In this document: positions 8,983-18,275 of the stretch, piece by piece
Layout of the letters: every line of letters starts with the position of its first letter
Numbering within the stretch: position 1 is the stretch's first letter
Source: Methanomicrobium mobile BP
Lineage (GTDB): Archaea; Halobacteriota; Methanomicrobia; Methanomicrobiales; Methanomicrobiaceae
DNA length: 64,000 nucleotides
Assembly (NCBI RefSeq): GCF_000711215.1
Contig: NZ_JOMF01000009.1
Span: forward strand, 1 to 64,000
Reading direction: 5' to 3'
Translations under genes and position numbers: made by a program
Notes under the pieces: generated by a model
What the model was told of the DNA's origin: nothing
Databases searched by the model: none
Seen by the model: the letters and a program-made list of their open reading frames with translations, nothing else

Positions 8983-9915
8983 TTACTCGGTCGCCTTTAA
9001 CTTAATCACTTTCATGAAATGACGGAGTCTCAGACCGTTTACAAGAAGGACAAGCCCCAGAACAAAGACAATCGCCGAGACTGTCAGCATCATGAAATAG
9101 ACCAGCGAATACGGGATATAAATCGTGCATATCACAAACGCAAGCGAAATAACGCCTATGACAAGGCGGCTGACGAATCCTTCCGGAACGGCTTTGCGCC
9201 CTCTTCCGACGCGAATCAGAAGGAAAATCGCGCTTGCAAACATCCAGATCATCAGAATAATCGTAAGTATTCTCACCCATGTCATAAGATCGATATCCAT
9301 GACAAAGATACCGACTGCCACGATAACGATGCCCCACGGAATCTCGCCCCTTTTCACCTGATTAATGCCGGTTTCCACATTTTCGGGTTTTCTCTTAAGG
9401 AGATTCCAGATGCCGTCCGCGATTACCAGAATACCGAAACCGACCATAATCCACGGAAGTCCTATATTAAATGCCCCCGAGAAAGCCGCAATCGGGTCGT
9501 CGAAGATAAAAATGCCGAGCAGAATCATGAATATGCCGGCAATCACCTGAAAATGCCAGGACTGCTTCTGATCTTTCAGGTTCTCCTCTATATCCTTATT
9601 GTCCTTCGGATTCAGAGTCGAGAAGAGTGTCACAAAGGTATCGCCGATCATGAGGAGCAGCGGAGCATCATCTACCAGATGCAAAATCGGGTGTTTTTTC
9701 GGGTCGTATCTGTCCAGATGCACCTTCCACTGATCCCTGGTCTCGTGGACATGATACTGCCCCTTCCTGTAACTGCATATCGTCCCGGGTGTGGGCACAT
9801 TAAGCGCGGACATCTCCCAATCGGCGCCGAGCGGCTCGGTGACCTCGGTTTTGTCCACGGAAACTTCCCAGACTCCTTTACTCAGCGGACCCAAAAAATC
9901 TTCCAGTTTTGACAT
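8983..9915 (-). CDS. DUF308/HdeD-like membrane protein
   Basis: The 310-residue protein has a soluble N-terminal part of about 125 residues (containing LYRKGQYHVHET-like and HLDRYDPKKH segments). Six hydrophobic helices follow, arranged as three two-helix units, beginning with FQVIAGIFMILLGIFIF. Each unit has the small-residue pattern of the DUF308 repeats found in HdeD-type proteins (GI..IL.GI..., ..P..A......G......G...). Its role may be in membrane or acid stress as in HdeD, but that is inference. It is followed on the same strand by an unrelated secreted protein gene upstream at 9976. Confidence 0.7.
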   Translation of the reverse strand: MSKLEDFLGPLSKGVWEVSVDKTEVTEPLGADWEMSALNVPTPGTICSYRKGQYHVHETRDQWKVHLDRYDPKKHPILHLVDDAPLLLMIGDTFVTLFSTLNPKDNKDIEENLKDQKQSWHFQVIAGIFMILLGIFIFDDPIAAFSGAFNIGLPWIMVGFGILVIADGIWNLLKRKPENVETGINQVKRGEIPWGIVIVAVGIFVMDIDLMTWVRILTIILMIWMFASAIFLLIRVGRGRKAVPEGFVSRLVIGVISLAFVICTIYIPYSLVYFMMLTVSAIVFVLGLVLLVNGLRLRHFMKVIKLKATE

Positions 9916-9975
9916 TATAGCGACCCAAATTATCAGTATGATCTGCGGCAGAATAATATTTTGCCTGCTTACAGA

Positions 9976-10752
9976 TCAATCCTTCATTGTATTGAGGAAA
10001 GTGAGCAGATCGGCAATCTCGGGGCGGATATTTACCTGATCGTACATCACATGCGGCGTCTCGAGCGAGAACTCGTAGGACTCGACGTTCGATGCCTCAA
10101 TCATGAGATAGTACTTGTGATTCGCAAGCTCGACCTTCTTGAGCATCGGATTGTCCGGCAGGACTTCGCCGCCGGTGATAACGTCGCCGGTTGACGAGTC
10201 GACAAGAACCCAGTTCATGCGGACATAAGCGAGGTTGCCCTTGGGGACAATCGTTGCCTTGATTCTCCAGAGATCGTAGGGAACGCCGAAGATCTCCGAG
10301 AATCCCGATTTGGAGTCTTTCAGAACCGCAAACTGCGTCGTCAGGTTCTTGCCCCAGATGGTGTCCTGGAAAAGATCGGACGAGGCATATCCCGTGCTTC
10401 GTATATAGTATGTATTGTCGTCGACCGGCTCCACATCACCCGTTGATGTCTTCATTCCCGTCGGGAAACTTATTCGCGGATATCCTTTGGCGCCGAGAGC
10501 GTATATCGTGTTGAGATCGTTGTTGAGCCGAATCGTCTTGACGCCCGTAACCGGCTGGAAATCATATATGTAATGCGGTTTGGGCTGGCAGCAGCTGCCG
10601 TCCGTGCACGTGTCGTAGACATACGCCGTGGCGTTCCCCGACGTATTCGAGGCGGGTCCGGGTGCCGTTATCTTCGGCAGATTCACGACTAAAGCTATGC
10701 CCATGACGATTATGATTGCGGCAATAAAAGTTAACCAGTCGGCTCTTTTCAC
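9976..10752 (-). CDS. membrane-anchored extracytoplasmic hypothetical protein
   Basis: The 258-residue protein has an N-terminal signal anchor (WLTFIAAIIIVMGIALVV, residues about 5-22) followed by a Ser/Gly/Thr/Asn-rich linker and a CTDGSCCQPK cysteine cluster. The remaining 200 residues look beta-rich, without a known motif. It is probably anchored in the membrane with its bulk outside the cell. It lies 60 bp upstream of the DUF308 gene on the same strand, so the two may share a transcript. The cluster of three cysteines just outside the membrane could bind metal or form disulfides. Confidence 0.6.
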   Translation of the reverse strand: MKRADWLTFIAAIIIVMGIALVVNLPKITAPGPASNTSGNATAYVYDTCTDGSCCQPKPHYIYDFQPVTGVKTIRLNNDLNTIYALGAKGYPRISFPTGMKTSTGDVEPVDDNTYYIRSTGYASSDLFQDTIWGKNLTTQFAVLKDSKSGFSEIFGVPYDLWRIKATIVPKGNLAYVRMNWVLVDSSTGDVITGGEVLPDNPMLKKVELANHKYYLMIEASNVESYEFSLETPHVMYDQVNIRPEIADLLTFLNTMKD

Positions 10753-10994
10753 ATGAATTTATCTGTTATGCTTACAAATAAAGATTCTTTTTTTTGGCTG
10801 AACGCGATTGTCGTTTATCCCCTGTTTCGGCACGGCGTGTCGATTCACGGCGTTATGCGTTCAAAGTTACAAATCAATAATTTTGGAAATATTCTTTCCT
10901 TTGGTACGTTTCACTGAAATTTTTTGAACACGATATTGTTGTCTGTTGAATAAATTTGATATAGTTCCAATCAAAAGATTAGAATAGTGTTAGT

Positions 10995-11261
10995 ATGAAC
11001 GCCGATGAAATACAGACATGGATTATCTTCTATCTGCTCTCGTTTGTAGTGCTGCTCCTCACCCTGTTTTTTACGACACAGGGAATTCTCCTCGGAATAG
11101 GGCTGATTCTGATAATCCTCGTCATCGGCGTCAATTTCTATCTCATCTGGAACGAGCTTAAGAAGACCGGCGAGAGGAAAGAACTGATGAGGCGCCTCTC
11201 GAAGCGTCAGGACGGCACGACCGAGGACGGAAAGCCGATTGACGATCTCATTGTCCAGTAA
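10995..11261 (+). CDS. small membrane protein with two helices
   Basis: The 88-residue protein contains two adjacent hydrophobic helices (WIIFYLLSFVVLLLTLFF and ILLGIGLILIILVIGVNFYL) and a charged cytoplasmic tail (ELKKTGERKELMRRLSKRQ). It stands alone between divergent or distant neighbours. No family is recognisable. The coding potential is supported by the clean hydrophobic hairpin and the absence of a competing frame. Confidence 0.6.
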   Translation: MNADEIQTWIIFYLLSFVVLLLTLFFTTQGILLGIGLILIILVIGVNFYLIWNELKKTGERKELMRRLSKRQDGTTEDGKPIDDLIVQ

Positions 11262-11517
11262 CCGGTCGATTGCATAATATTTCAAAAACCACACTTTTTC
11301 AGAAATATTCAATATCTTATATTAAAATTTTTCAGCAATTTTCACGGAATTATTCACCGGCAATCTTTGATGGCATATTAATGTCATGTTTGCGGCAATC
11401 TCAAAGCACGGCAACCCGCACTGTCACAATCCGCATTGCACATTTCACATAGCACATAGCACATTGCACAATTACGCATCGCCGCACTTACGCACTGCGG
11501 TAATCTGAAAATAAGCA

Positions 11518-11567
11518 GATATCTGCCGATATATGCCGATATATGCTGATATAAGCCGAAATACGCT
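11518..11567. repeat. 10-bp tandem repeat (GATATATGCC type)
   Basis: Five successive 10-bp units (GATATCTGCC, GATATATGCC, GATATATGCT, GATATAAGCC, GAAATACGCT) lie in the 483-bp gap between the small membrane protein and a lipoprotein gene. A nearby segment (about 11430-11470) repeats the motif CACAT(A/T)GCACA. Nothing else is recognisable in 11262-11744 apart from the 11-bp repeat listed separately. Confidence 0.8.
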
Positions 11568-11692
11568 GATCCGAGTTTAACCGGCTGAACCAAACCGAAC
11601 TTGGGAAGGCTTTCAAATGCCGAAAAAAGGATGTTTTCAATTATTTGTTCAATTCAAATATCCGACAGTTCAATCAGTCAATTTTGTTCATC

Positions 11693-11736
11693 ACTCAATA
11701 TACACTTAATATACACTTAATATACACTCAATATAT
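11693..11736. repeat. 11-bp tandem repeat (ACTTAATATAC)
   Basis: Four perfect or near-perfect 11-bp units end only a few bases before the stop codon of the convergent-side lipoprotein gene. The period equals about one helical turn. Confidence 0.85.
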
Positions 11737-11744
11737 TTGCATAT

Positions 11745-12368
11745 TTACTTGAGTGCGGTTGCGAACTCTTCGGCAAGGTTGTTCATGACAATCTTCATCT
11801 GATCGATTCTGACCTTAAGCCCGGTAACCTCGCCCTGCATGTCCAGAGGGACCATGTTCGTGTTTATTCCCGAAAGCCTGTATTCCGCGGAATAAAGGTT
11901 GTTCCTTGCCGAGACCAGCGCATCGTCGGCATTTCTCACCGAGATCTCCCAGTTCGTCGAATCGTACATCGCCGCGTAATACTCTGCGTTATTGTTCTGT
12001 TCGAGGACATTTGTGAGATCCATCATCGCCGCTATCATATCGATATAGGTGCAGTCGATGGTACGCATTGTATAGATTGTATAACTCTCGTATTCCGATC
12101 CAGGGGATTTCGCCGAGAGTATATCGAAGATATTCTTGAAATCGGTCTCGGACGCCATAAGCTGGGAGCGGATATTGCCCGGATGCTCCGCATTCCAGTT
12201 GATGGAGAACAGTCTGTCCTCCGCAAGAGCATTGAGTGCCTTAAGCTCCGGAATCGTCGCATCTTTTTTCTGTGTCCCAGACTGCGTGCAGCCCGCCGAG
12301 AACAGCGCCGCCGACAACACGCAGAGACATAACAGAGCCGTCAGAACATTTCTCTGGTTATCTATCAT
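11745..12368 (-). CDS. lipoprotein of unknown function
   Basis: The 207-residue protein has a typical lipoprotein signal: a short positively charged start, hydrophobic LTALLCLCVLSAALF and the lipobox SAGC at about residues 24-27. The mature part is soluble and mostly helical, with segments such as LNALAEDRLFSINWN, TIYTMRTIDCTYIDMIAAMM and a C-terminal helix VRIDQMKIVMNNLAEEF. This could be a helical-bundle sensor or binding domain on the outer face of the membrane. No specific family is recognised. Confidence 0.65.
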   Translation of the reverse strand: MIDNQRNVLTALLCLCVLSAALFSAGCTQSGTQKKDATIPELKALNALAEDRLFSINWNAEHPGNIRSQLMASETDFKNIFDILSAKSPGSEYESYTIYTMRTIDCTYIDMIAAMMDLTNVLEQNNNAEYYAAMYDSTNWEISVRNADDALVSARNNLYSAEYRLSGINTNMVPLDMQGEVTGLKVRIDQMKIVMNNLAEEFATALK

Positions 12369-12474
12369 TAAAACTCCGTATAAAACCGCGGTCTGAATAA
12401 CAGCCCGTATATTACTTACGTTATCTTATGAATCTGTCAATATATTAATTTTGCATATTCTGACATCAACCGCG

Positions 12475-12690
12475 TCATTCGACGGTCTCGATTGTTATCT
12501 TTATCTTCTCGCCCTGTCTGAACTGATGACCCTTGGGGACATCGATATTGAACCACAGAGCGTGCGGATTTTCTTTTGTCTGCGACGGCGAATCCTGATG
12601 CGTGCTCTGATTCATGATGCAGTCCTTTTCCTCGTCGACATTGGCAATGAACTCAATATCGGATATAAATTCGATCTTCTTTACAGACAT
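12475..12690 (-). CDS. small hypothetical protein
   Basis: This 71-residue protein has a start MSVKKIEFISDIEFIANVDE and a C-terminal part with GHQFRQGEKIKITIETVE, which looks like a strand pair in a small beta barrel. A polar middle segment (NQSTHQDSPSQTKEN) is probably a loop. No membrane segment or catalytic motif is visible. It is flanked by a lipoprotein gene and a winged-helix gene, with no clear operon. Confidence 0.5.
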   Translation of the reverse strand: MSVKKIEFISDIEFIANVDEEKDCIMNQSTHQDSPSQTKENPHALWFNIDVPKGHQFRQGEKIKITIETVE

Positions 12691-12937
12691 ACAGTAAAAT
12701 CGGTCAGATTGTTATATTTAACTTACGAAAACGTCCGCAAAGCAGATCGGATATCGGGCATTGAACTGATAAAAATATGTATTTTCAAAGTTGAATTTTG
12801 AATTTCAAAAGAAGAATCCTAAAGAAGAATCCTAAAGAAGAATTTCAAAATGAGAAATATTGTAATTTGGAATGGTTTAAATGATAAATTATTGATTATT
12901 GAAAAGTCGCATCACGCGTGTAATGCCTGCTGCCGGC

Positions 12938-13189
12938 TTATGCGGCGCGGGGTGTGACCTTCCATGTGGTGCTGTTTGAGTAGCTCCAGCGCAGAATCTC
13001 CAGTTCCGAACAGGTATCTGCGAGTATTGCAAGGTTTGTTCCTACTTCCTTCGGAGACAGACCAAGATCCTTTGCTATATACTTTGACTTGAAGTAGCGC
13101 TTTCCGGCTTCAAGACCCGACTTGAGGTAGTGAAGAATTTTGACCTGTGTTGAAGCGCTTCCTGTTTCCGTTGAACCATTTAAGCTCAT
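12938..13189 (-). CDS. DUF7123-like winged-helix protein
   Basis: The 83-residue protein has the pattern of a small archaeal winged-helix family (I recall it as DUF7123): ILHYLKSGLEAGKRYFKSKY, then IAKDLGLSPKEVGTNLAILA as helix-turn-helix, and a basic wing WSYSNSTTWKVTP. It probably binds DNA as a regulator. Its start ATG lies 4 nt after a purine-rich stretch. It is located downstream of the RecJ-like gene on the same strand, separated by a 300-bp gap with marked inverted repeats. Confidence 0.65.
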   Translation of the reverse strand: MSLNGSTETGSASTQVKILHYLKSGLEAGKRYFKSKYIAKDLGLSPKEVGTNLAILADTCSELEILRWSYSNSTTWKVTPRAA

Positions 13190-13264
13190 ATGATCCCTCT
13201 TTTATGCTTATGATTTATTCGTATCCGATGTTCACACAAAAGCGGCGTGAAAACGATTCACGGC

Positions 13265-13444
13265 GGTTTTGCGACATACGATGACATGTATGCACCCGTC
13301 GCAAAACCTGTAAAACAGATGAAAAACCGTTCCGATCCGACCCCTAGACTTCATTTCCCAAAGAAGTAAGGGATTTGCAGACCGATTTTCCCAATCTTGC
13401 AGATATACGAGCAGGTTTGACGCATACCACGCCATGCCTGCTCT
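13265..13444 (-). other. structured intergenic region with strong inverted repeats
   Basis: A perfect 11-bp inverted repeat (GGTTTTGCGAC at 13265-13275, matched at 13298-13308) encloses a second 5-bp pair (CATAC/GTATG). Further along, GAGCAGG and CCTGCTC on the minus strand form another stem at about 13410-13444, and a CCCT..CTTC / GAAG..AGGG pair lies between. The region separates the stop of the RecJ-like gene from the DUF7123-like gene. It could be a read-through leader, a terminator or a small structured RNA. No known RNA family was recognised. Confidence 0.45.
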
Positions 13445-13489
13445 CTTTTTACGATTTACTACTATATATATCTAGCTGATACTTCGGGT

Positions 13490-15322
13490 TTATTCAACCG
13501 GAAATTCGCCTATCTTTCTGACGAGTTCATCGACAACGACGTCTTTCATGCCTTCGACGAACTTTATGGAACCTACGACGAGGTGACCGCCGCCGCTGAC
13601 ACCGCCGCCCTCGATATCGTCACGCATCTCACGCACCATCTTGGGGATGTTCATGAGAACGCCTCTGGACCTGATGACCGCAAAGTCGGGACCCAGACCG
13701 AGTGTGACGACCGGCTTTCCTTCGTTTCTCTTACAGAGGATATCGTGTATCTCGCCCGAGGTCTTGCCCGGCGGCGGGAAGGTGAAGCGGTGCGCAAATA
13801 TCTCGACATCGATTGTGAAGAGATGAGCGCCGTTCTGAAGTTTGGTGTCCTTTACATGCGGCATCGAGGCTTTGAGCTGGTCCTCGATTGCGGCGTTGGC
13901 TTCGGAGACAAGGAGTTTCACGAGCCTTCTGTGCCTGTCCTCGTTGCCGTTGATGTTTAAGATGTCCTTGATAATCTCTTTGCCGTCGTTGAACCTGAGC
14001 CAGAACTGCTCGTAATCGAGTGCAAGAGCGATATCCTTGCATTCGTCCTCGGTGTATTTGTCGGCAACGAGTTCAAGGTATTTTGCACGTTCGGGGGCTT
14101 CGCTGCGGTCGCCCACGGCGGCAACGGCGGGGAAGTGCATAATCTCCTTCTCGATTCCCGGGTGTATCATGCGGGCAAGCTCGGCTCCGAGCATTCCGGC
14201 GGTAACTCCGAAGTCGCCGCCGACGTGATACGGGTTTACGTGCGCAACAAGATACTGGTCGGTCGACTCGTCGGGGTGGTGGTGATCGACGACGACAATC
14301 GGGAGGTCGTAGATCTTTGCGACCTTATAGGAGGGTTCGTCCTCCTCGGTAGAGCCGTTATCCATCATCAGGATGAGCGGAAGTTTCTGACCGAATCTGA
14401 CGTTGTCGCGGAGTGCGAAGTCCAGATCGCGGGTTACGTCCTCAATCTCGTAGAACGGCGCCTTTGAGGGAGCGCGTTTGAAGAGGTGACTCTCGGTATC
14501 CATGTCCCCGCCTTCGTCGCGGATGAGTGCCAGAATTGCCTTTTCGACTGAGACTGCCGCCACGATTCCGTCAGCATCGGCATGGTGACGAAGGACAATG
14601 GGCTGATTGGTAAAGATTGCTTTTCTTATAATCTGGGCAACCTTCTGCATCTCGGGCTTTAACCTGTCGAGGACCTCGCTTTCGATGAGGAAGGGCATGT
14701 CCTTGGGCTTTGCTCTCTCTTCGGTAGCCTCCGCAATGCGCTTTCTGACAATCTCCTTCTCTTCTTCGGTCAGGACCTCCATGTGGCTGACCTCAATCTG
14801 GAGCTGTCCGTTCCTCATCATGACCTCGCCGGAGACCGAGACCATGTCGCCGAGCTCAACCTCGGGATACGAGCGTTTGCCGGCTTCCGTGAATGCCGCG
14901 GCATTCTCCGAGCCCGTCTCGTCGACGAGGGTGAATATTGTCGGACCCGATGTCTGCTTTATCTGGGCAACCTCGACATCGAGCATCACGTTTCTGCCGA
15001 CCTTGTTCTTGAGGTCGCAGAGGCGCAGGGGCACTGCTTTGCGGGAGACCGTTTTGATTTCGAAATCGGAGGGCGCTCTGACCTCTTCCAGGTCGATGTT
15101 GCCGTTATCTCTGATATTTTTCACATATACGTAGAGTGTGTCTCCCTCTTTGTGATCGGTTTTTACGTTGCTTATGTGAATAAGACCTTTAATGCGGTTG
15201 TTAAGATAAACGAAAGTTCCGAATTTTGCAAATCCCTGGACTTTTACCTCGTATGTTTTTCCTACTTCAATATCCTCGAGTTCGCAGTTCTGTCCAAGGC
15301 GGTATACCAAATTTTCTGTCAT
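13490..15322 (-). CDS. RecJ-like DHH phosphoesterase with S1 and OB domains
   Basis: The protein (610 residues from the chosen ATG) begins with an S1 RNA-binding domain (VGKTYEVKVQGFAKFGTFVY, GLIHISNV). An OB-fold follows (VMLDVEVAQIKQTSGPTIFT to NGQLQIEVSHMEV), then the DHH nuclease core (LRHHADADGIVAAV, LPIVVVDHHHPDE) and a C-terminal DHHA1 region (GGGVSGGGHLVVGSI). This is the arrangement of archaeal COG1107 RecJ-like proteins, putative single-strand exonucleases linked to replication or RNA processing. The start at 15322 was preferred because a GGAG site lies 5 nt upstream. The DHH aspartates and histidines are intact, so it should be active with Mn or Mg. Confidence 0.9.
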   Translation of the reverse strand: MTENLVYRLGQNCELEDIEVGKTYEVKVQGFAKFGTFVYLNNRIKGLIHISNVKTDHKEGDTLYVYVKNIRDNGNIDLEEVRAPSDFEIKTVSRKAVPLRLCDLKNKVGRNVMLDVEVAQIKQTSGPTIFTLVDETGSENAAAFTEAGKRSYPEVELGDMVSVSGEVMMRNGQLQIEVSHMEVLTEEEKEIVRKRIAEATEERAKPKDMPFLIESEVLDRLKPEMQKVAQIIRKAIFTNQPIVLRHHADADGIVAAVSVEKAILALIRDEGGDMDTESHLFKRAPSKAPFYEIEDVTRDLDFALRDNVRFGQKLPLILMMDNGSTEEDEPSYKVAKIYDLPIVVVDHHHPDESTDQYLVAHVNPYHVGGDFGVTAGMLGAELARMIHPGIEKEIMHFPAVAAVGDRSEAPERAKYLELVADKYTEDECKDIALALDYEQFWLRFNDGKEIIKDILNINGNEDRHRRLVKLLVSEANAAIEDQLKASMPHVKDTKLQNGAHLFTIDVEIFAHRFTFPPPGKTSGEIHDILCKRNEGKPVVTLGLGPDFAVIRSRGVLMNIPKMVREMRDDIEGGGVSGGGHLVVGSIKFVEGMKDVVVDELVRKIGEFPVE

Positions 15323-15656
15323 TTCTACTCCATGTAACACGTCGTTCGTAATAGCGTAATGAATTTGAGGGCATGAGCATGCCGTCCGGAATCCGACTCC
15401 CCGACGCGATTATGCCGGATATGCCCGATTCGGGCCTGCATCATGCCCGTTTTGATTCGGGTTATGGTTGCTCGATTTAATTATGCTAATTTAAATTCGT
15501 ATTTCTTTAAATTTTTATTCAATTGGTTTTGTGTAATCCGTGTGATTTTGTGATTATGCTGTGCGACAACTCCGTGGACTGTAAGAATGCCCTTTCGGTC
15601 CTTTCTGTCAGTCCTTTCTTTCGGTTTGTCATTCAGTTAGTTCATCAGTTCGTCTT
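15323..15656. other. 334-bp intergenic region with degenerate repeats
   Basis: The region between the RecJ-like and TrkA-C genes contains a short palindrome GCCCGA-T-TCGGGC (15423-15435) and, at about 15590-15670, degenerate repeats of TTTCAGTTCGTC. The AT-rich stretch 15475-15535 probably carries the promoter for the minus-strand RecJ-like gene's neighbourhood, but I cannot place it exactly. Confidence 0.45.
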
Positions 15657-16877
15657 TCAGTTCGTCCTTTCGCACTCGGAATCTTCATCCCTTTGCTTTC
15701 TTCCGGAAAGCCTGTGCAGTCTGCACTCGCCGTCGCGGCGTCCCTTGGCGATGATGATGTCGCCCTGACGGATAACGTCATTCTTGCCCGGGCGGTATTT
15801 CCAGCGTCCGTTGCTGTTTATGGCAAGGACGACCATTCCCGTGACCGTGCCGAGCGAAGCTTCCTTAAGGGTCTTGCCGATAAGCCCCGAATCGCCGCCG
15901 ACCGTGACCCTTGTGATGATCTCGTCGGACTCGCGGACGATTCTCTTGAATACCGGCGGAATCTCGATATCCCTTATGATGACGTCGACAATCGAGGATG
16001 CCGCATTGCTGATGTTCTCGGCAAAGGACGAGAGATAGAGAAGACCTCTCAGATACTCGACATTCGAGATTCTCTTTGCGGCTTCGAGGATCCAGAGATC
16101 GAGTTTATACCTCATGTCATCCATTCTGGAGTCCAGGGCAAGGACTTCGTCGGCAACCTCGCGGTTGTCGAAGAGAAGGGCCGTATAAGCCAGACCGACG
16201 GCAAGCTCGCTCTGATTCTTCATCTCAATCATGAGGGCGACCGCCCTGTCAAGGTCCGAGACGACGGCATCCTCGGGCTCGTCATCGGCATCGCTTACGT
16301 CAATGCCCGCGACCTGATAGAACGGGATAACGCCGCCGTCGAGACCTTTCGCGATGAGAATATCGCCGTCAAGGATTCTCGTGTCCCTGTCTGGATCGTA
16401 GATCCACGAGATGCCGCGCCTTATCGCAATGACACGCATACCCGTGGTGCTCTGAAGTTTCTGGTCGCCCAGAGTCTTGCCGTCGATCCGGCTGTTCTCC
16501 TGCACCTTGACTCTGACCGTGACCTCCTCGGCTTCGGGGAGTTCCTGACGGAGTTTGGCAGGGAATTTAACGTTTTTGAGAATAATGGTGGCTATCTCGG
16601 ATGCCGAATTTGAAATCCTCTCCGCGGCTTCGGCGACCTGAAGCATTCCGCTCATGGATTCGGCTTCGTCAACGCGGCGTGCGCCGAGGATACTCTGAAT
16701 TCTCGCCTGATATACAAGCTGATTCATGCTTTCTTCGAGGTTCAAAACTTCATGCGCAATATCCTTATTCTCAAAAAGAATTGCAGAATATGATAAGTCG
16801 ACCATGAGTTCGGCGATATCCTTCATCTCGATGAGGACATCTTTGAAACTTATCGGCTGATATTCTAATTCCGTCAT
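15657..16877 (-). CDS. duplicated PhoU-like/TrkA-C regulatory protein
   Basis: The 406-residue soluble protein is an internal duplication. Each half has a helical PhoU-like domain (VLIEMKDIAELMVDLSYSAI and, in the second half, LMIEMKNQSELAVGLAYTAL) followed by a TrkA-C domain (VRVKVQENSRIDGKTLGDQK and TRVTVGGDSGLIGKTLKEAS, each ending GDIIIAKG or similar). TrkA-C domains bind small ligands such as cyclic nucleotides and gate ion transporters. The gene directly upstream encodes an SLC41-like membrane transporter, so it probably regulates that protein. This two-gene arrangement is familiar from other archaea. Confidence 0.8.
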   Translation of the reverse strand: MTELEYQPISFKDVLIEMKDIAELMVDLSYSAILFENKDIAHEVLNLEESMNQLVYQARIQSILGARRVDEAESMSGMLQVAEAAERISNSASEIATIILKNVKFPAKLRQELPEAEEVTVRVKVQENSRIDGKTLGDQKLQSTTGMRVIAIRRGISWIYDPDRDTRILDGDILIAKGLDGGVIPFYQVAGIDVSDADDEPEDAVVSDLDRAVALMIEMKNQSELAVGLAYTALLFDNREVADEVLALDSRMDDMRYKLDLWILEAAKRISNVEYLRGLLYLSSFAENISNAASSIVDVIIRDIEIPPVFKRIVRESDEIITRVTVGGDSGLIGKTLKEASLGTVTGMVVLAINSNGRWKYRPGKNDVIRQGDIIIAKGRRDGECRLHRLSGRKQRDEDSECERTN

Positions 16878-16999
16878 TATTAATATTCAGTAAATTGTTT
16901 GCGGGCAAGATAGATATTTGTAAGTATTGGCAGGGTAAGTTTCGGCAGGGTATGTTTTGTCGGGGGTAAGTTTCGTCGGGGTAAGTTTTGACACGGGTG

Positions 17000-18202
17000 T
17001 CATATCATCAGATATATGACGGTGACGAGCATGGTTGCGCCGATGAGGTCTATGAAGCTCGTTATCACGGGTATGCCGAAGTTGTCGGGGTCGTATCCTT
17101 TCCTGAAAGAGATGCTTGCCGTCGTATAGGCGACGAGGTTTACGAATGTGATGACAATCAGACCCGTGATTATGCAGATCATGAGCATTACGGCGGGTCC
17201 CGGGGAGTTCATGCAGAGGATTCCCGCACAGTAATCCGCAAGCAGCGCCAGAAAAGGCATGAGAATGAGGACATAGAGATAACTCAGTATGAAATGACCG
17301 GAAATCTCCCTTGACGGCAGGAGATGCGGGGTTATCTCACCCATATGCATTCCTGTGGCAAGACGCGAGCAGAGTATGCCGCCGATTGAGCCGCAGCAGC
17401 CGGTAAACGGCGTCAGGATTATGAGGAATACCGTAAAGGTCACGAGCATATCGAGATCTTCTGCATAGATTATTCCCGCAAACGTGCATATGACGGCGAG
17501 CGGAATGAGGAGGAGTATCATCTCGCGGCATATCTCGTGTATGTCCTCGTCCGTGCGAAACGCCGTATAAAAGGAGGCGATGAGCAGAACGGCGACGGGG
17601 ATTATCATGAGCATTCGCAGACTCTCATCGATACCGAGGACGAAGAGTGCCGTTATTATGAGAATCGGAATTGTGACGAGGTCGGCAATCGTGGTTACCG
17701 CCGGTGAGCCTATCATGTCCAGATCTATCTCATATCTGTAGCTTATCAGTATGACGAGTATGGTAAAGCCCATGACGACGAGGCTTGAGATAAGCCCGGA
17801 GATTATCGAGATGACCACGAGATCGACGGGAGATATTCCGTAAAATCCGAATGCCGCCGAGATTGCGGAGACGATAATGCCGAGCGCAAACGCAATGATT
17901 ATCGAGATTGCAAGGGATGCACAGATATTCATCCCCATTATGCTCTTCTTTGAAAAAGCGATCTCGAAACCGCCGAGATGCATCGAGGAGGCGAGGCGCG
18001 ATGCGAGTACGCCCGATATACTGCCGCGCATGTTGATTGACGGCGGCACGAGGATTAATAGTGCGGGAAGGTATGCGATTATGTCAGAAGCGCTGCCGAG
18101 ATAGATACCCGCCAGAATTGCGGCAATGCTGCTTATCAGAAGAGCGACAAGACCCGTTGAGAAGATGCGGCACTGATAAACGTCTATTGCCGGAAATTTC
18201 AT
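17000..18202 (-). CDS. SLC41/MgtE-like divalent cation transporter
   Basis: The 400-residue integral membrane protein consists of two related halves of about five helices each. Each half has the MgtE-type signature of small residues around a conserved P-S-I-N-x-R-G-S loop (PPSINMRGSISGVLASRLAS in the first half, GCCGSIGGILCSRLATGMHM in the second). This two-repeat form without a cytoplasmic N domain or CBS domains is typical of archaeal SLC41 homologs, probably Mg2+ transporters. The ATG at 18202 is favoured because AGGTG lies 6 nt upstream; a GTG nine bases earlier is possible. The TrkA-C gene downstream probably encodes its regulator. Confidence 0.8.
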   Translation of the reverse strand: MKFPAIDVYQCRIFSTGLVALLISSIAAILAGIYLGSASDIIAYLPALLILVPPSINMRGSISGVLASRLASSMHLGGFEIAFSKKSIMGMNICASLAISIIIAFALGIIVSAISAAFGFYGISPVDLVVISIISGLISSLVVMGFTILVILISYRYEIDLDMIGSPAVTTIADLVTIPILIITALFVLGIDESLRMLMIIPVAVLLIASFYTAFRTDEDIHEICREMILLLIPLAVICTFAGIIYAEDLDMLVTFTVFLIILTPFTGCCGSIGGILCSRLATGMHMGEITPHLLPSREISGHFILSYLYVLILMPFLALLADYCAGILCMNSPGPAVMLMICIITGLIVITFVNLVAYTTASISFRKGYDPDNFGIPVITSFIDLIGATMLVTVIYLMI

Positions 18203-18275
18203 CAACATCACCTGCCTGCATCGGAATCAACCTGCCTCTTCTGTTGCCTTTTTTAGTCTTTTTTAATTTTTTTTT

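Noticed and set aside
13232-13435. 67-codon minus-strand frame
   Set aside because: It covers the structured inverted-repeat region, lacks a ribosome-binding site and has no domain features.
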